The notes: generated from the sequence alone by a model not told the origin. A DNA stretch of 64,000 nt from Anaerostipes rhamnosivorans (GCF_005280655.1 NZ_CP040058.1:3524861-3588860), one strand, 5' to 3'; positions 53,198 to 63,571 are shown, counted from the stretch's first letter. Numbers and translations: made by a program.

Positions 53198-53272
53198 TTA
53201 AAATAATTTACTCATACCTATCGTTTTCCAAAGGGAACCCCTCCCTCTCTTATGATAAACAGTGCAGTGCAA

Positions 53273-53288
53273 TGTTTCACGTGGAACA
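53273..53288. promoter_or_regulatory. parS site (one mismatch)
   Basis: TGTTTCACGTGGAACA, one base from consensus, 91 bases from the first site. Confidence 0.9.
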
Positions 53289-53370
53289 TTGACAACTTTA
53301 AGCGCCAAATGCGATTTGACGCAGTCAAATAGTTTCCTCACGCATTTGTGTGCATAATGCCCGCAGGGCT

Positions 53371-53440
53371 TTTTTATTCCATAGGGAGGTTCGAAGAACT
53401 TTCCTATGGAATAAAAAAAGCAGGTATTAAAAACCTGCTT
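53371..53440 (-). terminator. tandem terminators downstream of argS
   Basis: The hairpin nearer argS has stem GCAGGT/ACCTGC (53420-53425, 53433-53438) with flanking A/T pairs. Farther on, TTTTTATTCCATAGG (53371-53385) pairs with CCTATGGAATAAAAA (53403-53417). Both end in T-runs on the minus strand. Confidence 0.8.
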
Positions 53441-53463
53441 TTCAATCTTTTATATTAATACTC

Positions 53464-55155
53464 TTACATCTGCTCCGGACACTTCATTCCAAGAAGGTCA
53501 AGACCATCTTTGATCGCTTTCTTCGCAATAATGACCAATTTCACCCTTGCACGTTTTAATTCCTCATCTTCTACATTACACTGGTTTTCATGATAAAAAT
53601 GATTAAAGGCCTGTGCAACAGCCATAACAAACCTAGCAACTACAGATGGTTCCAACCGTTCTGCCGCTGTCTTCACAACCTCTGGGAAACGGATCAGTTC
53701 TTTTAACAAAGTAACAGATGCCTCATCTGTCAATAAAGCAGGATCTATATCTTCCGCCACCTCTGTAATGCCTGTTTTTCTTAATACACTGGCAGCACGA
53801 GCATAGGTATACTGCACATACGGACCAGTCTCCCCATCAAAGCTGTGAATCTTTTCCCAACTGAACGTAACATCTTTAATTCTCTGGTTATATAGATCAT
53901 TAAATATAATTGCACCGATTCCTACCATCTTTGCCACTTCTTCTTTATCCTTTAAATCAGGATTTTTATCTTCAATGACTTCCTTGATCTTAGATACAGA
54001 TTCCTTCAAAATATCTTCCGCATATATAATATTTCCGCTACGTGTAGAAAGCTTTCCTCCTTCCAGACTGACCAGACCATAAGGCACATGGATCAAATCT
54101 TCCTTCGCCCAATCATAGCCCATAAGCTCCACAACCTTAAATACCTGCGCAAAATGAAGCTTCTGCTCCATACCGGTGACATAGATACAGCGGTCGAAAT
54201 CATAAGTGTTCTTGCGGTAAAAGATAGCTGCCAAATCCCTTGTCGCATAAATAGAACTTCCGTCTTTTTTCATGATCAGACAAGGAGGCATATCATACTC
54301 CTCAAGATCAACAATAAAAGCACCTTCGCTTTCCTTGAGCATTCCCTTTTCTTTTAACTGTTCCACAACTGCTGCCGTCTTATCCCTGTAAAAGCTTTCT
54401 CCTGCATAGGAATCAAAATCCACATCTAAAAGCTCATAGATTCTCTTATACTCGATCAGACTAATATCTTTAAACCACTCCCAGATAGAGAGTGCCTCCT
54501 GATCGCCCTGTTCCATTTTTACAAACCAAGCCCTTGCCTCATCATTTAAGGTATCATCTTTTTCTGCCTCTTCGTGGAATTTCACATAGATCTTCATTAA
54601 CTCAGAGATACCATTTTTCTCTACGGCCTCTTTGCTTCCCCACTTCTTATAAGCGACGATCAATTTACCGAACTGGGTCCCCCAGTCACCGAGATGATTG
54701 ATCCTCTCTACCTTGTAACCAAGCTTTCTAAAAATACGGTAAATTGAGTTACCGATCAGGGTTGTTCTCAGATGGCCGACATGGAAATTTTTTGCCACAT
54801 TCGGTGATGAATAATCAATACAAATCGTTTTTCCACAACCCATGTCAGAACTTCCATAGTTATCCACAGAAACCTGTCCTAACATCTGATTTACGAACAT
54901 TTCTCTATCAATAAAAAAATTCACATACGGACCCATTGCCGCTACCTTTGAGACAAACTCTGATTCATGAATCTTTCCTGCTACTTCCTCTGCGATCAGA
55001 TTTGGTGCCTTGCGGAATACTTTAGCCAGCTGAAAACAAGGAAATGCAAAATCACCCATATCCTCCTGAGGCGGTATCTCCAGTATCCTGCCCACGGTTT
55101 CCTTATCTAATTCATCAATAGATTCAGTTATTAAGTCAATAATCTTCTCTTTCAT
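53464..55155 (-). CDS. argS: arginyl-tRNA synthetase
   Basis: About 563 residues from the ATG at 55155, chosen for GAGG six bases upstream; a GTG four codons earlier abuts the previous stop and is also possible. Class I synthetase: VNFFIDRE segment near 96-103, HVGH-type HIGH motif in FHVGHLRTT near 124-132, and MSK-like LSTRSGN near 366-372. The C-terminal anticodon-binding helical domain ends the protein. The upstream gene of unknown function is adjacent. Confidence 0.96.
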   Translation of the reverse strand: MKEKIIDLITESIDELDKETVGRILEIPPQEDMGDFAFPCFQLAKVFRKAPNLIAEEVAGKIHESEFVSKVAAMGPYVNFFIDREMFVNQMLGQVSVDNYGSSDMGCGKTICIDYSSPNVAKNFHVGHLRTTLIGNSIYRIFRKLGYKVERINHLGDWGTQFGKLIVAYKKWGSKEAVEKNGISELMKIYVKFHEEAEKDDTLNDEARAWFVKMEQGDQEALSIWEWFKDISLIEYKRIYELLDVDFDSYAGESFYRDKTAAVVEQLKEKGMLKESEGAFIVDLEEYDMPPCLIMKKDGSSIYATRDLAAIFYRKNTYDFDRCIYVTGMEQKLHFAQVFKVVELMGYDWAKEDLIHVPYGLVSLEGGKLSTRSGNIIYAEDILKESVSKIKEVIEDKNPDLKDKEEVAKMVGIGAIIFNDLYNQRIKDVTFSWEKIHSFDGETGPYVQYTYARAASVLRKTGITEVAEDIDPALLTDEASVTLLKELIRFPEVVKTAAERLEPSVVARFVMAVAQAFNHFYHENQCNVEDEELKRARVKLVIIAKKAIKDGLDLLGMKCPEQM

Positions 55156-55167
55156 TTTCTTCCTCAC

Positions 55168-55941
55168 TTATGATTCAACGATAGCCTGCAATACCACTGA
55201 GTTTTCCTGCCATCTGGTAATTGCAAATTCTCTTGTTAACATATCTTCCAAAATATTTCTATTCTTTTTAAATTTTTGAATGGATGCCTGTTTTTTAGGT
55301 TTTAATACAAACTGTAACATAATCCTATCCTGTTCTATAAATAAATCAATATTCAGGGAACGGATTCCCACTCTCCTGATAGCAAACTTGATCATTTGAT
55401 GAAAACCTGTCAAAAAAGAAAAAGTCAGAAGCACCGGACACTCACGTTCTATCTTCTCGCACGTCACGGTGATATCTGGATGTATCTCCCTGATATGGTC
55501 CGCCAGCTCATAAAATGCCGGAACAAACAGTATCTCCTCCTGCCCCTTATCCAATTCCTCCAGGCCGGAAACTACAAAGTAATTTTCCTCCAACCCCTTT
55601 AAATAGGACTTAAGGCGGTCACACTTCCTTTGTATTTTTCTTTCTTTTCTGGATATTATATCTATTTCATGTTCTACCTCTCCGGTATCCGGCTCTTTAA
55701 CCTCTTCCATCCTGTTTTCATCCAGGGATAGAGGGGAAAATACAGAACGGATCTGTCGCTTTTCCTTCTCCAGCTGAACACAGCGGATCATCCGCTCCTT
55801 TTCCTCTTCCAATTTATATCTTTGCTCGATCAGCTCTTCCTTATCCGCCACACATTCCATATACTCCTCAGACAAATATGCTGCTAAATCTGACATCAAC
55901 TGATCTTTATCGATCTTTTTTTCATCCAAATGTCTCACCAC
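55168..55941 (-). CDS. coiled-coil protein of unknown function, possible degenerate kinase-like C terminus
   Basis: A 257-residue protein I cannot assign. Residues 12-130 form a strongly charged coiled coil (Lys/Glu/Arg-rich) with no membrane helix. The C-terminal 110 residues contain hydrophobic strands and a repeat of FVLKPKKQASIQKFKKN type. The ending EFAITRWQENSVVLQAI has the feel of the tail of a histidine-kinase ATPase domain, but no N, G1 or G2 box is present. The GTG start at 55941 is weakly supported (a TTG at 55926 is possible). It lies directly upstream of argS and probably shares its transcript. Confidence 0.55.
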   Translation of the reverse strand: MVRHLDEKKIDKDQLMSDLAAYLSEEYMECVADKEELIEQRYKLEEEKERMIRCVQLEKEKRQIRSVFSPLSLDENRMEEVKEPDTGEVEHEIDIISRKERKIQRKCDRLKSYLKGLEENYFVVSGLEELDKGQEEILFVPAFYELADHIREIHPDITVTCEKIERECPVLLTFSFLTGFHQMIKFAIRRVGIRSLNIDLFIEQDRIMLQFVLKPKKQASIQKFKKNRNILEDMLTREFAITRWQENSVVLQAIVES

Positions 55942-55985
55942 CTCACTTCTATGATAAACGAAATCTTAAGGAATGCAAAGTATTA

Positions 55986-56014
55986 TTGTATCAAATCAGG
56001 GTTTGTCATATAAT
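55986..56014 (+). promoter_or_regulatory. sigma-A promoter of the alpha/beta hydrolase gene
   Basis: TTGTAT (55986-55991), 17-base spacer, perfect TATAAT (56009-56014). Confidence 0.65.
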
Positions 56015-56044
56015 AATAGTAATAAATTAGAAAGGAGACTCTCT

Positions 56045-56995
56045 ATGCGTTTCTATAAAAAGCTTCGGAATCTGGCCACGATTACAACTACCGCAACATT
56101 CAGTGTTTGTCTCATAAATAAACTTGTCTTTTCTCTCTCCTCTATGAAAGACGCCCTGTTTTCTAAATACGGTAATACCTATACCTGGAGGTTCGGCAAT
56201 ATTTATTATACAAAACATGGAACCGGTTCTCCGATTCTTCTGATTCATGACCTGAACAACTGCAATTCAGAACTTGAATTCTATAAATTAAAAGAAGAAC
56301 TGTCCAAGTCCCACACCGTCTATACCATGGATCTCTTAGGATGCGGGCGTTCGGACAAGCCGCGGATCACTTATACCAGTTATCTTTACGTCCAGCTCAT
56401 CAATGACTTTATCAAAAATATCATCGGCACAAAAACCGATATCATAGCCAGCGGCAAATCTTCTTCCCTGATCTTTCTTGCCTGCTACACAGAGCCGAGG
56501 AACTTCAGCCGCCTCATGCTGATTAACCCGGAGAATATGACCAGAGCAGGACGTTATCCGGGAAAACGCAAGAAGATGTTAAAGTACTTTATAGAACTTC
56601 CTATCATCGGAACACTCACCTACAACATCCTCCACAGCAGACCTATGATCGAGAAAAAACTGGCACGGGAGTATTTCCACAGACCTAAGGATATCAAAAA
56701 GAAATATGTGGATATCTGCCACGAAGCCTGCCATAAATGTGGATCAGATACAAAATATTTATATGCAAGTCTTATCTCAGATTATTTAAACTGCAATCTG
56801 GTCCCTTCCATCAAGAACTTAAATCACAGTATTTACTTTCTTATGGGAGACCATGCACCGGATGTGGAGAATACCATTGAACAGTACCAGGTATTAAATC
56901 CATCCATAGAATATCATTTTGTCAAAGGTACAAAACTCCTTCCCCATCTTGAGAATCCAGAGGAAGTGCTGAAAACCTGCCGTATCTTTTTTTAA
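56045..56995 (+). CDS. membrane-anchored alpha/beta hydrolase
   Basis: About 316 residues from the ATG at 56045 (GAAAGGAG upstream); 24 further codons upstream overlap the promoter. An N-terminal hydrophobic stretch (about 10-27) probably anchors it. The fold is alpha/beta hydrolase: GTGSPILLIHDLNN near 59-72, LLGCGRSDKP near 99-108, and a nucleophile elbow of the form ASGKSSSLIF near 135-144, GxSxS rather than the usual GxSxG. FLMGDHAPD near 267-275 and LLPHLENP near 299-306 supply candidate acid and His. Substrate unknown. It faces away from argS and overlaps rsmG by four bases at the 3' end. Confidence 0.82.
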   Translation: MRFYKKLRNLATITTTATFSVCLINKLVFSLSSMKDALFSKYGNTYTWRFGNIYYTKHGTGSPILLIHDLNNCNSELEFYKLKEELSKSHTVYTMDLLGCGRSDKPRITYTSYLYVQLINDFIKNIIGTKTDIIASGKSSSLIFLACYTEPRNFSRLMLINPENMTRAGRYPGKRKKMLKYFIELPIIGTLTYNILHSRPMIEKKLAREYFHRPKDIKKKYVDICHEACHKCGSDTKYLYASLISDYLNCNLVPSIKNLNHSIYFLMGDHAPDVENTIEQYQVLNPSIEYHFVKGTKLLPHLENPEEVLKTCRIFF

Positions 56996-57702
56996 CTGAT
57001 CGGCTCTTTGGAAGGCAGCCCTGCTTTGCGCGGATAGCGCTTTGGGGTTGCCTTTTGTTTTTTGATCTTTAGGATCGTTCTATCCATATCCGTGCCTGGA
57101 AGCACAAAGGAGACCACTTCTTCCATCTTTCCGCCCAAAAGCTTCACCGCATGTTTTCCCTGGCTTAACTCCTCTTCGATCTTGCCGGATTTATAGGGGA
57201 GAAACATTCCGGATACCTTCACATACGGAAGACAATATTCAGATAGTGTACTCAGATTTGCTACCGCCCGGGATACTACCAGATCAAATTGTTCACGGTA
57301 GTCCTTCTGCCTTGCATAATCCTCTGCCCTTCCATGGATTGCCTCGATGTTCCCAAGACCCAGAGCTTCGATCACCTCTTCTAAAAACTTAACTCTTTTA
57401 TTCAGAGAATCCAAGAGCACCACTTTCAGATCTGGGAATGCAATCTTTAACGGAATACCCGGAAATCCTGCTCCTGTCCCCACATCCAGAATTCTCTGGC
57501 TGGAAAATCCACAGTCTGCCTTCACCAGGGCCAGACTATCCACAAAATGTTTTAAGATCACATCATCCCGCTCTGTAATGGCAGTCAGATTCATGACCTT
57601 ATTCTTTTCATGCAGAAGCTCATAATAGGTTTCAAACTGGGCCAGCTGTCTGTCTGACAGGGTAATTCCCAGCTCTTCTGCTTTTTCTCTTAAACTTACC
57701 AT
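56992..57702 (-). CDS. rsmG: 16S rRNA (guanine527-N7)-methyltransferase
   Basis: About 236 residues from the ATG at 57702 (AGGAG upstream); a GTG two codons earlier is possible. SAM-dependent methyltransferase of the GidB family: VDVGTGAGFPGIP-type motif I (ILDVGTGAGFPGIPLKIAF near 68-86), VLLDSLNKRVKFLEE near 93-107, and the RAVANLSTLSEY segment near 138-149. Its loss in other bacteria gives low-level streptomycin resistance. It follows mnmG by eight bases. Confidence 0.95.
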   Translation of the reverse strand: MVSLREKAEELGITLSDRQLAQFETYYELLHEKNKVMNLTAITERDDVILKHFVDSLALVKADCGFSSQRILDVGTGAGFPGIPLKIAFPDLKVVLLDSLNKRVKFLEEVIEALGLGNIEAIHGRAEDYARQKDYREQFDLVVSRAVANLSTLSEYCLPYVKVSGMFLPYKSGKIEEELSQGKHAVKLLGGKMEEVVSFVLPGTDMDRTILKIKKQKATPKRYPRKAGLPSKEPIS

Positions 57703-57710
57703 ATACACTC

Positions 57711-59600
57711 CTAAGCCTTTTGATTCAGCTGTTCCAAATAAATGAGAAGTACGGAAATGTCCGCCGGGGACACTCCTGATATCCTGGACGCCTGCCCAAT
57801 GGATGCCGGGCGTATCTTGGACAGCTTCTGAACCGCTTCAATTCTCAAGTTTCCTATTTCTTCATATAGTATTCCTTCTGGAATCTTCTTTTTCTCCAAA
57901 CGCTTAAACTGCTTCACCTGGGAAAGCTGGCGTTTGATATACCCTTCATATTTAATGTTGATATTCACCTGTTCCCTGACATCCTCGGGATATTCCGGTC
58001 GGTCCGGGTCGATGGGCGCCAGAATATCATAAGTAAGCTCCGGCCTTCTGATTAGTTCTGCCATAGTAGCGGAAGACTTTAATTCTGTACTTTTACATTC
58101 AGACAAAAGCTTTTGCACATCCTTTGAGGCCCCCACATTTACACGGCTGAGACGCCCAATCTCTTTTTCAATCATCTCTTCCTTCTGTAAAAGCTTCTCA
58201 TACCGCTCCCTGCTGATAAGACCAACCTCATAACCAATTTTTGAAAGCCGCAGGTCTGCATTATCCTGTCTTAACAGAAGCCGGTACTCTGCTCTGGATG
58301 TCATCATCCGGTATGGCTCACTGGTTTCCTTTGTCACAAGATCATCAATCAATACTCCAATATATGCCTGGGAACGGTCAAGGATCAAAGCTTCCTTTCC
58401 CTGAAGTTTTCTGGATGCATTAATTCCAGCAATAAGCCCCTGGGCTGCCGCCTCCTCATATCCAGAACTGCCGTTAAACTGCCCTGCGGAAAACAAACCT
58501 TCAATAGCTTTAAACTCTAAAGAAGGCTTGAGCTGGGTAGCATTGATGCAGTCATATTCAATGGCATAGGCATTTCTAATGATCTTTACATTTTCAAGCC
58601 CGGTCACACTGCGGTACATATCATACTGCACATCCTCAGGCAGGGAGCTGGACATCCCTCCCACATACATCTCATTAGTGTATTCCCCTTCGGGCTCAAT
58701 GAAGACCTGATGCCTGTTTTTATCGGGGAACTTCACAATCTTATCTTCGATGGATGGGCAGTAACGGGGGCCTGTACCCTCAATTGCTCCCGAGAACAAC
58801 GGGGATCGCCCGATATTCTCGCGGATGACCGCATGCGTCTCCTCATTTGTATATGTGAGCCAGCAGGATATCTGGTTCCGTTTAATATCCTCCCGTGTAT
58901 TTGTAAAGCTGAAAGGAACGATCTTTTCATCCCCAAACTGCTCTTCCATTTTACTGAAGTCAATGCTGTTTCTATCAATCCTCGCCGGAGTCCCTGTCTT
59001 AAAGCGCCGCATCTCGATCCCCAGGTCTAACAGGGACTGTGTCAGATAATTGGCAGCCTGCAGTCCGTTCGGACCCGTCTCGTTGCTCACATCTCCATAG
59101 ATACATCTGGCCTTTAAGTAAGTACCCGTGGTGAGGATCACCGCACTGGCATAATATACAGCGCCTGAATAAGTTTTCACACCCTGTACTTTCCCTTCCT
59201 CCACAAGAATCTCTGTCACTTCCCCCTGTCTGACCGTAAGATTTTCCGTATTTCCCATAACCTGTGTCATGGACATAGAGTACATCTTTTTATCCGCCTG
59301 TGCTCTCAGGGAATGAACCGCCGGGCCCTTTGACTGATTAAGCATTTTAGACTGGATATAAGTCTTATCAATATTAATGCCCATCTCACCGCCGAGAGCG
59401 TCAATTTCTTTTACCAGATGCCCTTTGGAGCTCCCTCCGATGTTCGGATTACACGGCATGAGAGCAACGCTGTCCATACTGACCGTAAAACAGATCGTCT
59501 GGAATCCAAGCCGTGCGCAGGAAAGTGCCGCCTCACAGCCCGCATGCCCCGCTCCGACTACTACAATATCATAATGTTCTTCTAATTTTTTCATTGTCAT
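57711..59600 (-). CDS. mnmG: tRNA uridine-5-carboxymethylaminomethyl modification enzyme MnmG (GidA)
   Basis: A 629-residue FAD protein that, with MnmE, modifies U34 of several tRNAs. The FAD-binding [11 protein letters not shown] is near 16-26, [15 protein letters not shown] near 49-63, and PGLYFAGQ-like [21 protein letters not shown] near 366-386. Cys pair and C-terminal helical domain are present. Its start overlaps the mnmE stop by four bases (ATGA), so the two partners are translationally coupled. Confidence 0.97.
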   Translation of the reverse strand: MTMKKLEEHYDIVVVGAGHAGCEAALSCARLGFQTICFTVSMDSVALMPCNPNIGGSSKGHLVKEIDALGGEMGINIDKTYIQSKMLNQSKGPAVHSLRAQADKKMYSMSMTQVMGNTENLTVRQGEVTEILVEEGKVQGVKTYSGAVYYASAVILTTGTYLKARCIYGDVSNETGPNGLQAANYLTQSLLDLGIEMRRFKTGTPARIDRNSIDFSKMEEQFGDEKIVPFSFTNTREDIKRNQISCWLTYTNEETHAVIRENIGRSPLFSGAIEGTGPRYCPSIEDKIVKFPDKNRHQVFIEPEGEYTNEMYVGGMSSSLPEDVQYDMYRSVTGLENVKIIRNAYAIEYDCINATQLKPSLEFKAIEGLFSAGQFNGSSGYEEAAAQGLIAGINASRKLQGKEALILDRSQAYIGVLIDDLVTKETSEPYRMMTSRAEYRLLLRQDNADLRLSKIGYEVGLISRERYEKLLQKEEMIEKEIGRLSRVNVGASKDVQKLLSECKSTELKSSATMAELIRRPELTYDILAPIDPDRPEYPEDVREQVNINIKYEGYIKRQLSQVKQFKRLEKKKIPEGILYEEIGNLRIEAVQKLSKIRPASIGQASRISGVSPADISVLLIYLEQLNQKA

Positions 59601-60970
59601 TTACCCATACAAAATTCTGCGAATATTTCATTTACCAGATCCTCACCTACGGATTCTCCTATAATGTATCCAAGTTCCTCATAAGCGTTCATGAGATCGA
59701 TAGAGAAGAAATCCTCCGGCATTTCATCATCGATGCTCGTAAGCACCAGCTCCAGGCTTTCCTTGGCATTTGAAAGTGCCTTTTTATGCCTCATATTTGT
59801 AATATAAACTTCATCATTGAAAGATACACTGCCATGGAAAAACAGTTCATTGATCTTTTCATACAGATCTTCCAAACCGTAGAGACTTTTTGCTGACATG
59901 GCAACAATATTCTGAAATCCTCTCTCAATAAATTCTTTTTCAGAAACCTCTGTATCCAAATCGGATTTATTCAAGAGTACGATCACCTGCTTGCCAGTGA
60001 GAAGTTTCATAATATCTTCATCTTCCCTTGTAAGAGGTACAGAAGTATCCACAACATAGAGCACAAGATCGGCTTTTATCACCGAATCTCTCGCTTTATC
60101 CACACCGATCTTCTCCACAATATCTTCCGTATCCCTAATTCCAGCCGTATCAATCACATTCAGCGGAATACCATTAATCTGTATAGATTCCTCCAGCGTA
60201 TCCCTGGTCGTGCCGGCGATATCGGTGACGATTGCCCTCTCCTCTCCCAGTAATACATTAAGGATTGAGGATTTTCCGGCGTTTGGTTTACCCACAATGG
60301 CTGTATGGATGCCTTCCTTTAAAATACGTCCATTGTCTGAGGAGTCGATATACCTTTGTATATCATCTCTGGCATGTTCCACCTGCACTCTCAGCTGCTC
60401 AGAAAATCCATCCACAGAGTAATGCTCTGGATCATCCAGTGCGGATTCAATAAAGGCCACGCTGTGAAGAATCTCTTTTCTCAGTATGCTAATTTTTTCT
60501 GACAGTGCCCCCTTCAGCTGCTTTAAAGAAGTTTCCATAGCAAATTCATTCTTAGAGTGGATCAGATCCATCACTGCCTCGGCTTTCGTAAGATCGATCC
60601 TTCCGTTTAAAAATGCTCGTTTTGTAAACTCACCCGGTTCTGCCGGTCTTGCTCCCGCCTCAAGAACACAGGACAGAATCTTCTTCATGACTACCACACC
60701 GCCGTGGCAGTTGATCTCCGCCACGTCCTCCGCAGTATAAGAATGAGGCCCTTTCATGATGATCAGGATACATTCGTCAATATCTTTCCCGTCCTTAACG
60801 GCATGTCCATAATGTGCAGTGTAGGTAGCTGCCCTTTTTATATCTTTATTTCTCTTGGGACGGAATACTTTAGAGACAATGTCTATGGCCTCCGGTCCGC
60901 TGATTCTGATAATGCCGATCCCGCTGTTTGTGAGCGGTGTGGCAATCGCTGCAATTGTATCTGTTCCCAT
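59597..60970 (-). CDS. mnmE: tRNA modification GTPase MnmE (TrmE)
   Basis: About 457 residues from the ATG at 60970, which has GCGGAGG upstream; the longer frame starts inside the preceding terminator. N-terminal THF-binding domain ([13 protein letters not shown] at 1-13), helical domain, and inserted G domain: GKPNAGKSS near 224-232, DIAGTTRD near 247-254, DTAG near 268-271 and NKSD near 337-340. The C-terminal CMGK provides the conserved Cys of the CxGK motif. Partner of MnmG. Confidence 0.96.
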   Translation of the reverse strand: MGTDTIAAIATPLTNSGIGIIRISGPEAIDIVSKVFRPKRNKDIKRAATYTAHYGHAVKDGKDIDECILIIMKGPHSYTAEDVAEINCHGGVVVMKKILSCVLEAGARPAEPGEFTKRAFLNGRIDLTKAEAVMDLIHSKNEFAMETSLKQLKGALSEKISILRKEILHSVAFIESALDDPEHYSVDGFSEQLRVQVEHARDDIQRYIDSSDNGRILKEGIHTAIVGKPNAGKSSILNVLLGEERAIVTDIAGTTRDTLEESIQINGIPLNVIDTAGIRDTEDIVEKIGVDKARDSVIKADLVLYVVDTSVPLTREDEDIMKLLTGKQVIVLLNKSDLDTEVSEKEFIERGFQNIVAMSAKSLYGLEDLYEKINELFFHGSVSFNDEVYITNMRHKKALSNAKESLELVLTSIDDEMPEDFFSIDLMNAYEELGYIIGESVGEDLVNEIFAEFCMGK

Positions 60971-60990
60971 TTCACTGTCCTCCGCAAGGC

Positions 60991-61018
60991 AAAAAAGGGC
61001 TGCCGCAAAAGGCAACCC
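60991..61018 (-). terminator. terminator between jag and mnmE
   Basis: GGGCTGCC (60997-61004) pairs with GGCAACCC (61011-61018, one G-U pair); on the minus strand six T follow. It can stop or attenuate transcription between jag and mnmE. Confidence 0.8.
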
Positions 61019-61025
61019 AAATTTC

Positions 61026-61796
61026 TTATTTCTTCAGCATGACAACCACTCTGCGGTAAGGATCTTTTCCCTGACTCTTCGTCACAATCTTTGGATCCCG
61101 CTGAAGTGCAGAATGGATGATCCGGCGTTCATTTGGATTCATAGGCTCCAGATGAACCGGTTTTTTTGTTTTCTTAACCTTGTTTGCAATACTGAGTGCA
61201 AGCTTTTCCAATGTTTCCTGCCTGCGCTCCCTATAATTCTCTGTATCAAGCTTAACCTTAATGAAAGATTCACTCTCTTTGTTCACAAACAGACTGGTTA
61301 GATATTGAAGTGCATCCAGAGTCTGGCCATGCTTTCCGATCAAAGCACCCATCTTCTCCCCTGTCACATTAATATTAAGTATATTTCCGGTAGTATTATA
61401 ATAAAGGTTTAGCTTTGGAATAAGGCCCATTGCCTTTAATACTTCGTCCAAATAGGATTCTGTATCTTCAATGATCTTGTCAATGTTTTCTGGACGTTTA
61501 TATTCTTTTTCTTTCGGTTTTTCATAAGAATCCTCAGCCTTTTCCTGAGACTGTTCCGGTTTCTTAATGGAATCTTCCGGAGCCTTTGCAAGCTTTTCTT
61601 CCTTTACAGGCTCAGCAGATATGTCCTCTGCTTCCCTTAATTCAATGATCACCGGTTTCTTGAACAATCCTAAAAAGCCGTTGCTTCCTTTGTCAATCAC
61701 TGCATACTGAATTTCTGTGCTTGGAATTCCCAGCTCCATCGCCGCATTCATAACCGCATCAGATTCTGTTCTGCCAGTAAAACGTTTTACTGCCAT
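61026..61796 (-). CDS. jag: RNA-binding protein Jag (KhpB)
   Basis: A 256-residue RNA-binding protein. The Jag_N domain spans 1-52. A charged Lys/Glu/Pro linker runs to about 105. The KH domain is near 110-185 (MGALIGKHGQTLDALQYL near 147-164) and the R3H domain is at the C-terminal end (MNPNERRIIHSAL near 218-230). In other Firmicutes it controls cell-wall synthesis and cell elongation and binds RNA with KhpA. It follows yidC by one base. Confidence 0.95.
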   Translation of the reverse strand: MAVKRFTGRTESDAVMNAAMELGIPSTEIQYAVIDKGSNGFLGLFKKPVIIELREAEDISAEPVKEEKLAKAPEDSIKKPEQSQEKAEDSYEKPKEKEYKRPENIDKIIEDTESYLDEVLKAMGLIPKLNLYYNTTGNILNINVTGEKMGALIGKHGQTLDALQYLTSLFVNKESESFIKVKLDTENYRERRQETLEKLALSIANKVKKTKKPVHLEPMNPNERRIIHSALQRDPKIVTKSQGKDPYRRVVVMLKK

Positions 61797-61797
61797 C

Positions 61798-62799
61798 CTA
61801 TTTTCCTCCTTTATCCATCCGGTTCTTTACAATGTTCGCCTTAGATGCAATTCCTCCCTCAGATTTCGTATTATACTCTACATTCTTGGTGACTTTCTTC
61901 TTCGCAATATCGCTGATCGTAGTATCCTGGGATGATTGGGACGGAGCACCGCTTCCATTTGCGGCTCCCATCATTTTTTCATACATAGAAGGGCCTTTTT
62001 TCTTGGCTTTCTTCTTTGCTGCTTTTTCTCTGCTCTTCTCAATGATCTTCTGCATATTTGTATGATTATAATAATTATTGATCAAAATCTGCTGGATCCA
62101 CTGGAATACCGCACTGGCTGTCCAGTAAATACCGATGCCGACTGGAAGTGTGATACACATGAATAAAGACATCAGCGGCATCATCAGCATCATATTCTTT
62201 GACATACCAGCTGCCGGGTTGTCCGAATCCATATCGGCCATAGATGTACGTGCGCTTAAATACTGGAACAAAGCTGATAAAATCGGGATGATCAGATAAA
62301 TACTGAGCTTAAATCCCGGTGTATTCTGAATATTGATGCCAAGTACAAACTCATATGCGCTTTTTGAGATATTCGGAATGTATGCTTCCAGATTCCTTAC
62401 TACATAGTATAAAGCCATGATAATCGGAAACTGGATTAAGGTAGTTGCACAACCGCCTGTAGGGCTTGTCCCATACTTATCATAAATCTTCTGCATCTCT
62501 TCCTGCTGTTTCATCATAGATGCCTGATCTCTCTTACCGCGGTACTTCTTCTGAATCTTATTCAACTCAGGCTGTGCCACCTGGTTGATCTTCATACTTC
62601 TCTGCTGCTTCATTGTCAGCGGAAAAATAAATAATTTAGAAATCAGTGTAAACAAAATAATACATAATCCAAGATTCTCAATTCCAACGGCTGCCAGACC
62701 GTTATAAATCCATTTCATGATCTCGCCGAAAAACCAGACGATCGGAGCTAAGATTCCTCCGCTGCTTCCTGCCTGTGCAGCCTGTGCCAAAAACATCAT
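61798..62799 (-). CDS. yidC: membrane protein insertase YidC
   Basis: A 333-residue insertase of the Oxa1/YidC family without the large periplasmic domain of Gram-negative forms. The five-helix core starts near residue 40. Conserved parts are the [20 protein letters not shown] segment near 55-74, [21 protein letters not shown] near 115-135, and TWIQQ-like [13 protein letters not shown] near 228-240. It has a Lys-rich C-terminal tail. Unlike Bacillus SpoIIIJ it shows no obvious lipobox. It inserts membrane proteins with or without SecYEG. Confidence 0.95.
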   Translation of the reverse strand: MMFLAQAAQAGSSGGILAPIVWFFGEIMKWIYNGLAAVGIENLGLCIILFTLISKLFIFPLTMKQQRSMKINQVAQPELNKIQKKYRGKRDQASMMKQQEEMQKIYDKYGTSPTGGCATTLIQFPIIMALYYVVRNLEAYIPNISKSAYEFVLGINIQNTPGFKLSIYLIIPILSALFQYLSARTSMADMDSDNPAAGMSKNMMLMMPLMSLFMCITLPVGIGIYWTASAVFQWIQQILINNYYNHTNMQKIIEKSREKAAKKKAKKKGPSMYEKMMGAANGSGAPSQSSQDTTISDIAKKKVTKNVEYNTKSEGGIASKANIVKNRMDKGGK

Positions 62800-63038
62800 T
62801 TCTTTTTACCTTTCACCTTTCTCACTTCCGGAACAGGATCATATCCTCCCTTTGCAAAAGGGTTACATCTCAAGATTCGAAACACGGCCAGAAGACTCCC
62901 CTTCCATGCACCATGCTTTTCCAGTGCTTCAATTGCATACTCCGAACAGGTCGGTGTATAAATGCAAGTTCCTTTACCTTTTAATTTAGACAAGTGCGCT
63001 CTATAAAACCGTATCAAATATATCAAAATCTTTTTCAA
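62796..63038 (-). CDS. yidD: membrane protein insertion efficiency factor YidD
   Basis: An 80-residue amphipathic protein. [19 protein letters not shown] near 26-44 and [13 protein letters not shown] near 59-71 are the conserved cysteine motifs. It assists YidC-dependent insertion. It overlaps yidC and rnpA by four bases each. Confidence 0.95.
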   Translation of the reverse strand: MKKILIYLIRFYRAHLSKLKGKGTCIYTPTCSEYAIEALEKHGAWKGSLLAVFRILRCNPFAKGGYDPVPEVRKVKGKKK

Positions 63039-63382
63039 TGTTTTTCATCTCTTCTTAAGCGATGAAGACCCATCAGATGAAGCAAAGCGCTCTCTACCTT
63101 ATGAAAACCTTCATCCTTGACAGCATTCCTTGCAATGACTGCAATATCAAATCCTTGCTTCAGCTCCGATTGATGGAGCCGGTAGCTCTCCCTCAGAAGT
63201 CTGGTCACCCGGTGTCTTACCACGCTGTTTCCCACCTTCTTGCTGACGGAGATTCCAAAACGATTATAACCTAGCTGATTTTCCATGCAGTACAAAACGA
63301 AATACTTGTTTGCCTTTGACTTGCCGGTTCTATATACCTGCTGAAACTCCTTCGTTTTCCTTAATGAATGATAATGCTTCAT
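63035..63382 (-). CDS. rnpA: ribonuclease P protein component
   Basis: About 115 residues from the ATG at 63382 ([13 protein letters not shown]), with GAAGGAAA upstream; a longer frame adds seven codons without a ribosome site. The basic protein subunit of RNase P, it helps the RNA remove tRNA leaders. [21 protein letters not shown] near 46-66 is the RNR signature. It is translated from the same transcript as rpmH. Confidence 0.96.
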   Translation of the reverse strand: MKHYHSLRKTKEFQQVYRTGKSKANKYFVLYCMENQLGYNRFGISVSKKVGNSVVRHRVTRLLRESYRLHQSELKQGFDIAVIARNAVKDEGFHKVESALLHLMGLHRLRRDEKH

Positions 63383-63436
63383 ATGTTTTCCTTCCCTATT
63401 CAATTTAGAGAAAAGAAAAGGTCACATCACTGCGAC

Positions 63437-63571
63437 CTATGCTGACAATCTATTTCTTCCTTTTGCTCTTCTGCTTTTAATAACTTTTCTTCCGTTAGCA
63501 GTGCTCATTCTCTTTCTGAAACCATGAACTTTAGATCTCTGTCTTTTCTTTGGCTGAAATGTCATTTTCAT
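63437..63571 (-). CDS. rpmH: 50S ribosomal protein L34
   Basis: A 44-residue basic protein, [18 protein letters not shown], followed by Arg/Lys-rich helices and ending KGRNRLSA. These are the family hallmarks over the full length. ATG at 63571 follows AAGGAGG. It is the first gene of the rpmH-rnpA-yidD-yidC-jag-mnmE set and lies next to the replication origin, as in most Firmicutes. Confidence 0.97.
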   Translation of the reverse strand: MKMTFQPKKRQRSKVHGFRKRMSTANGRKVIKSRRAKGRNRLSA

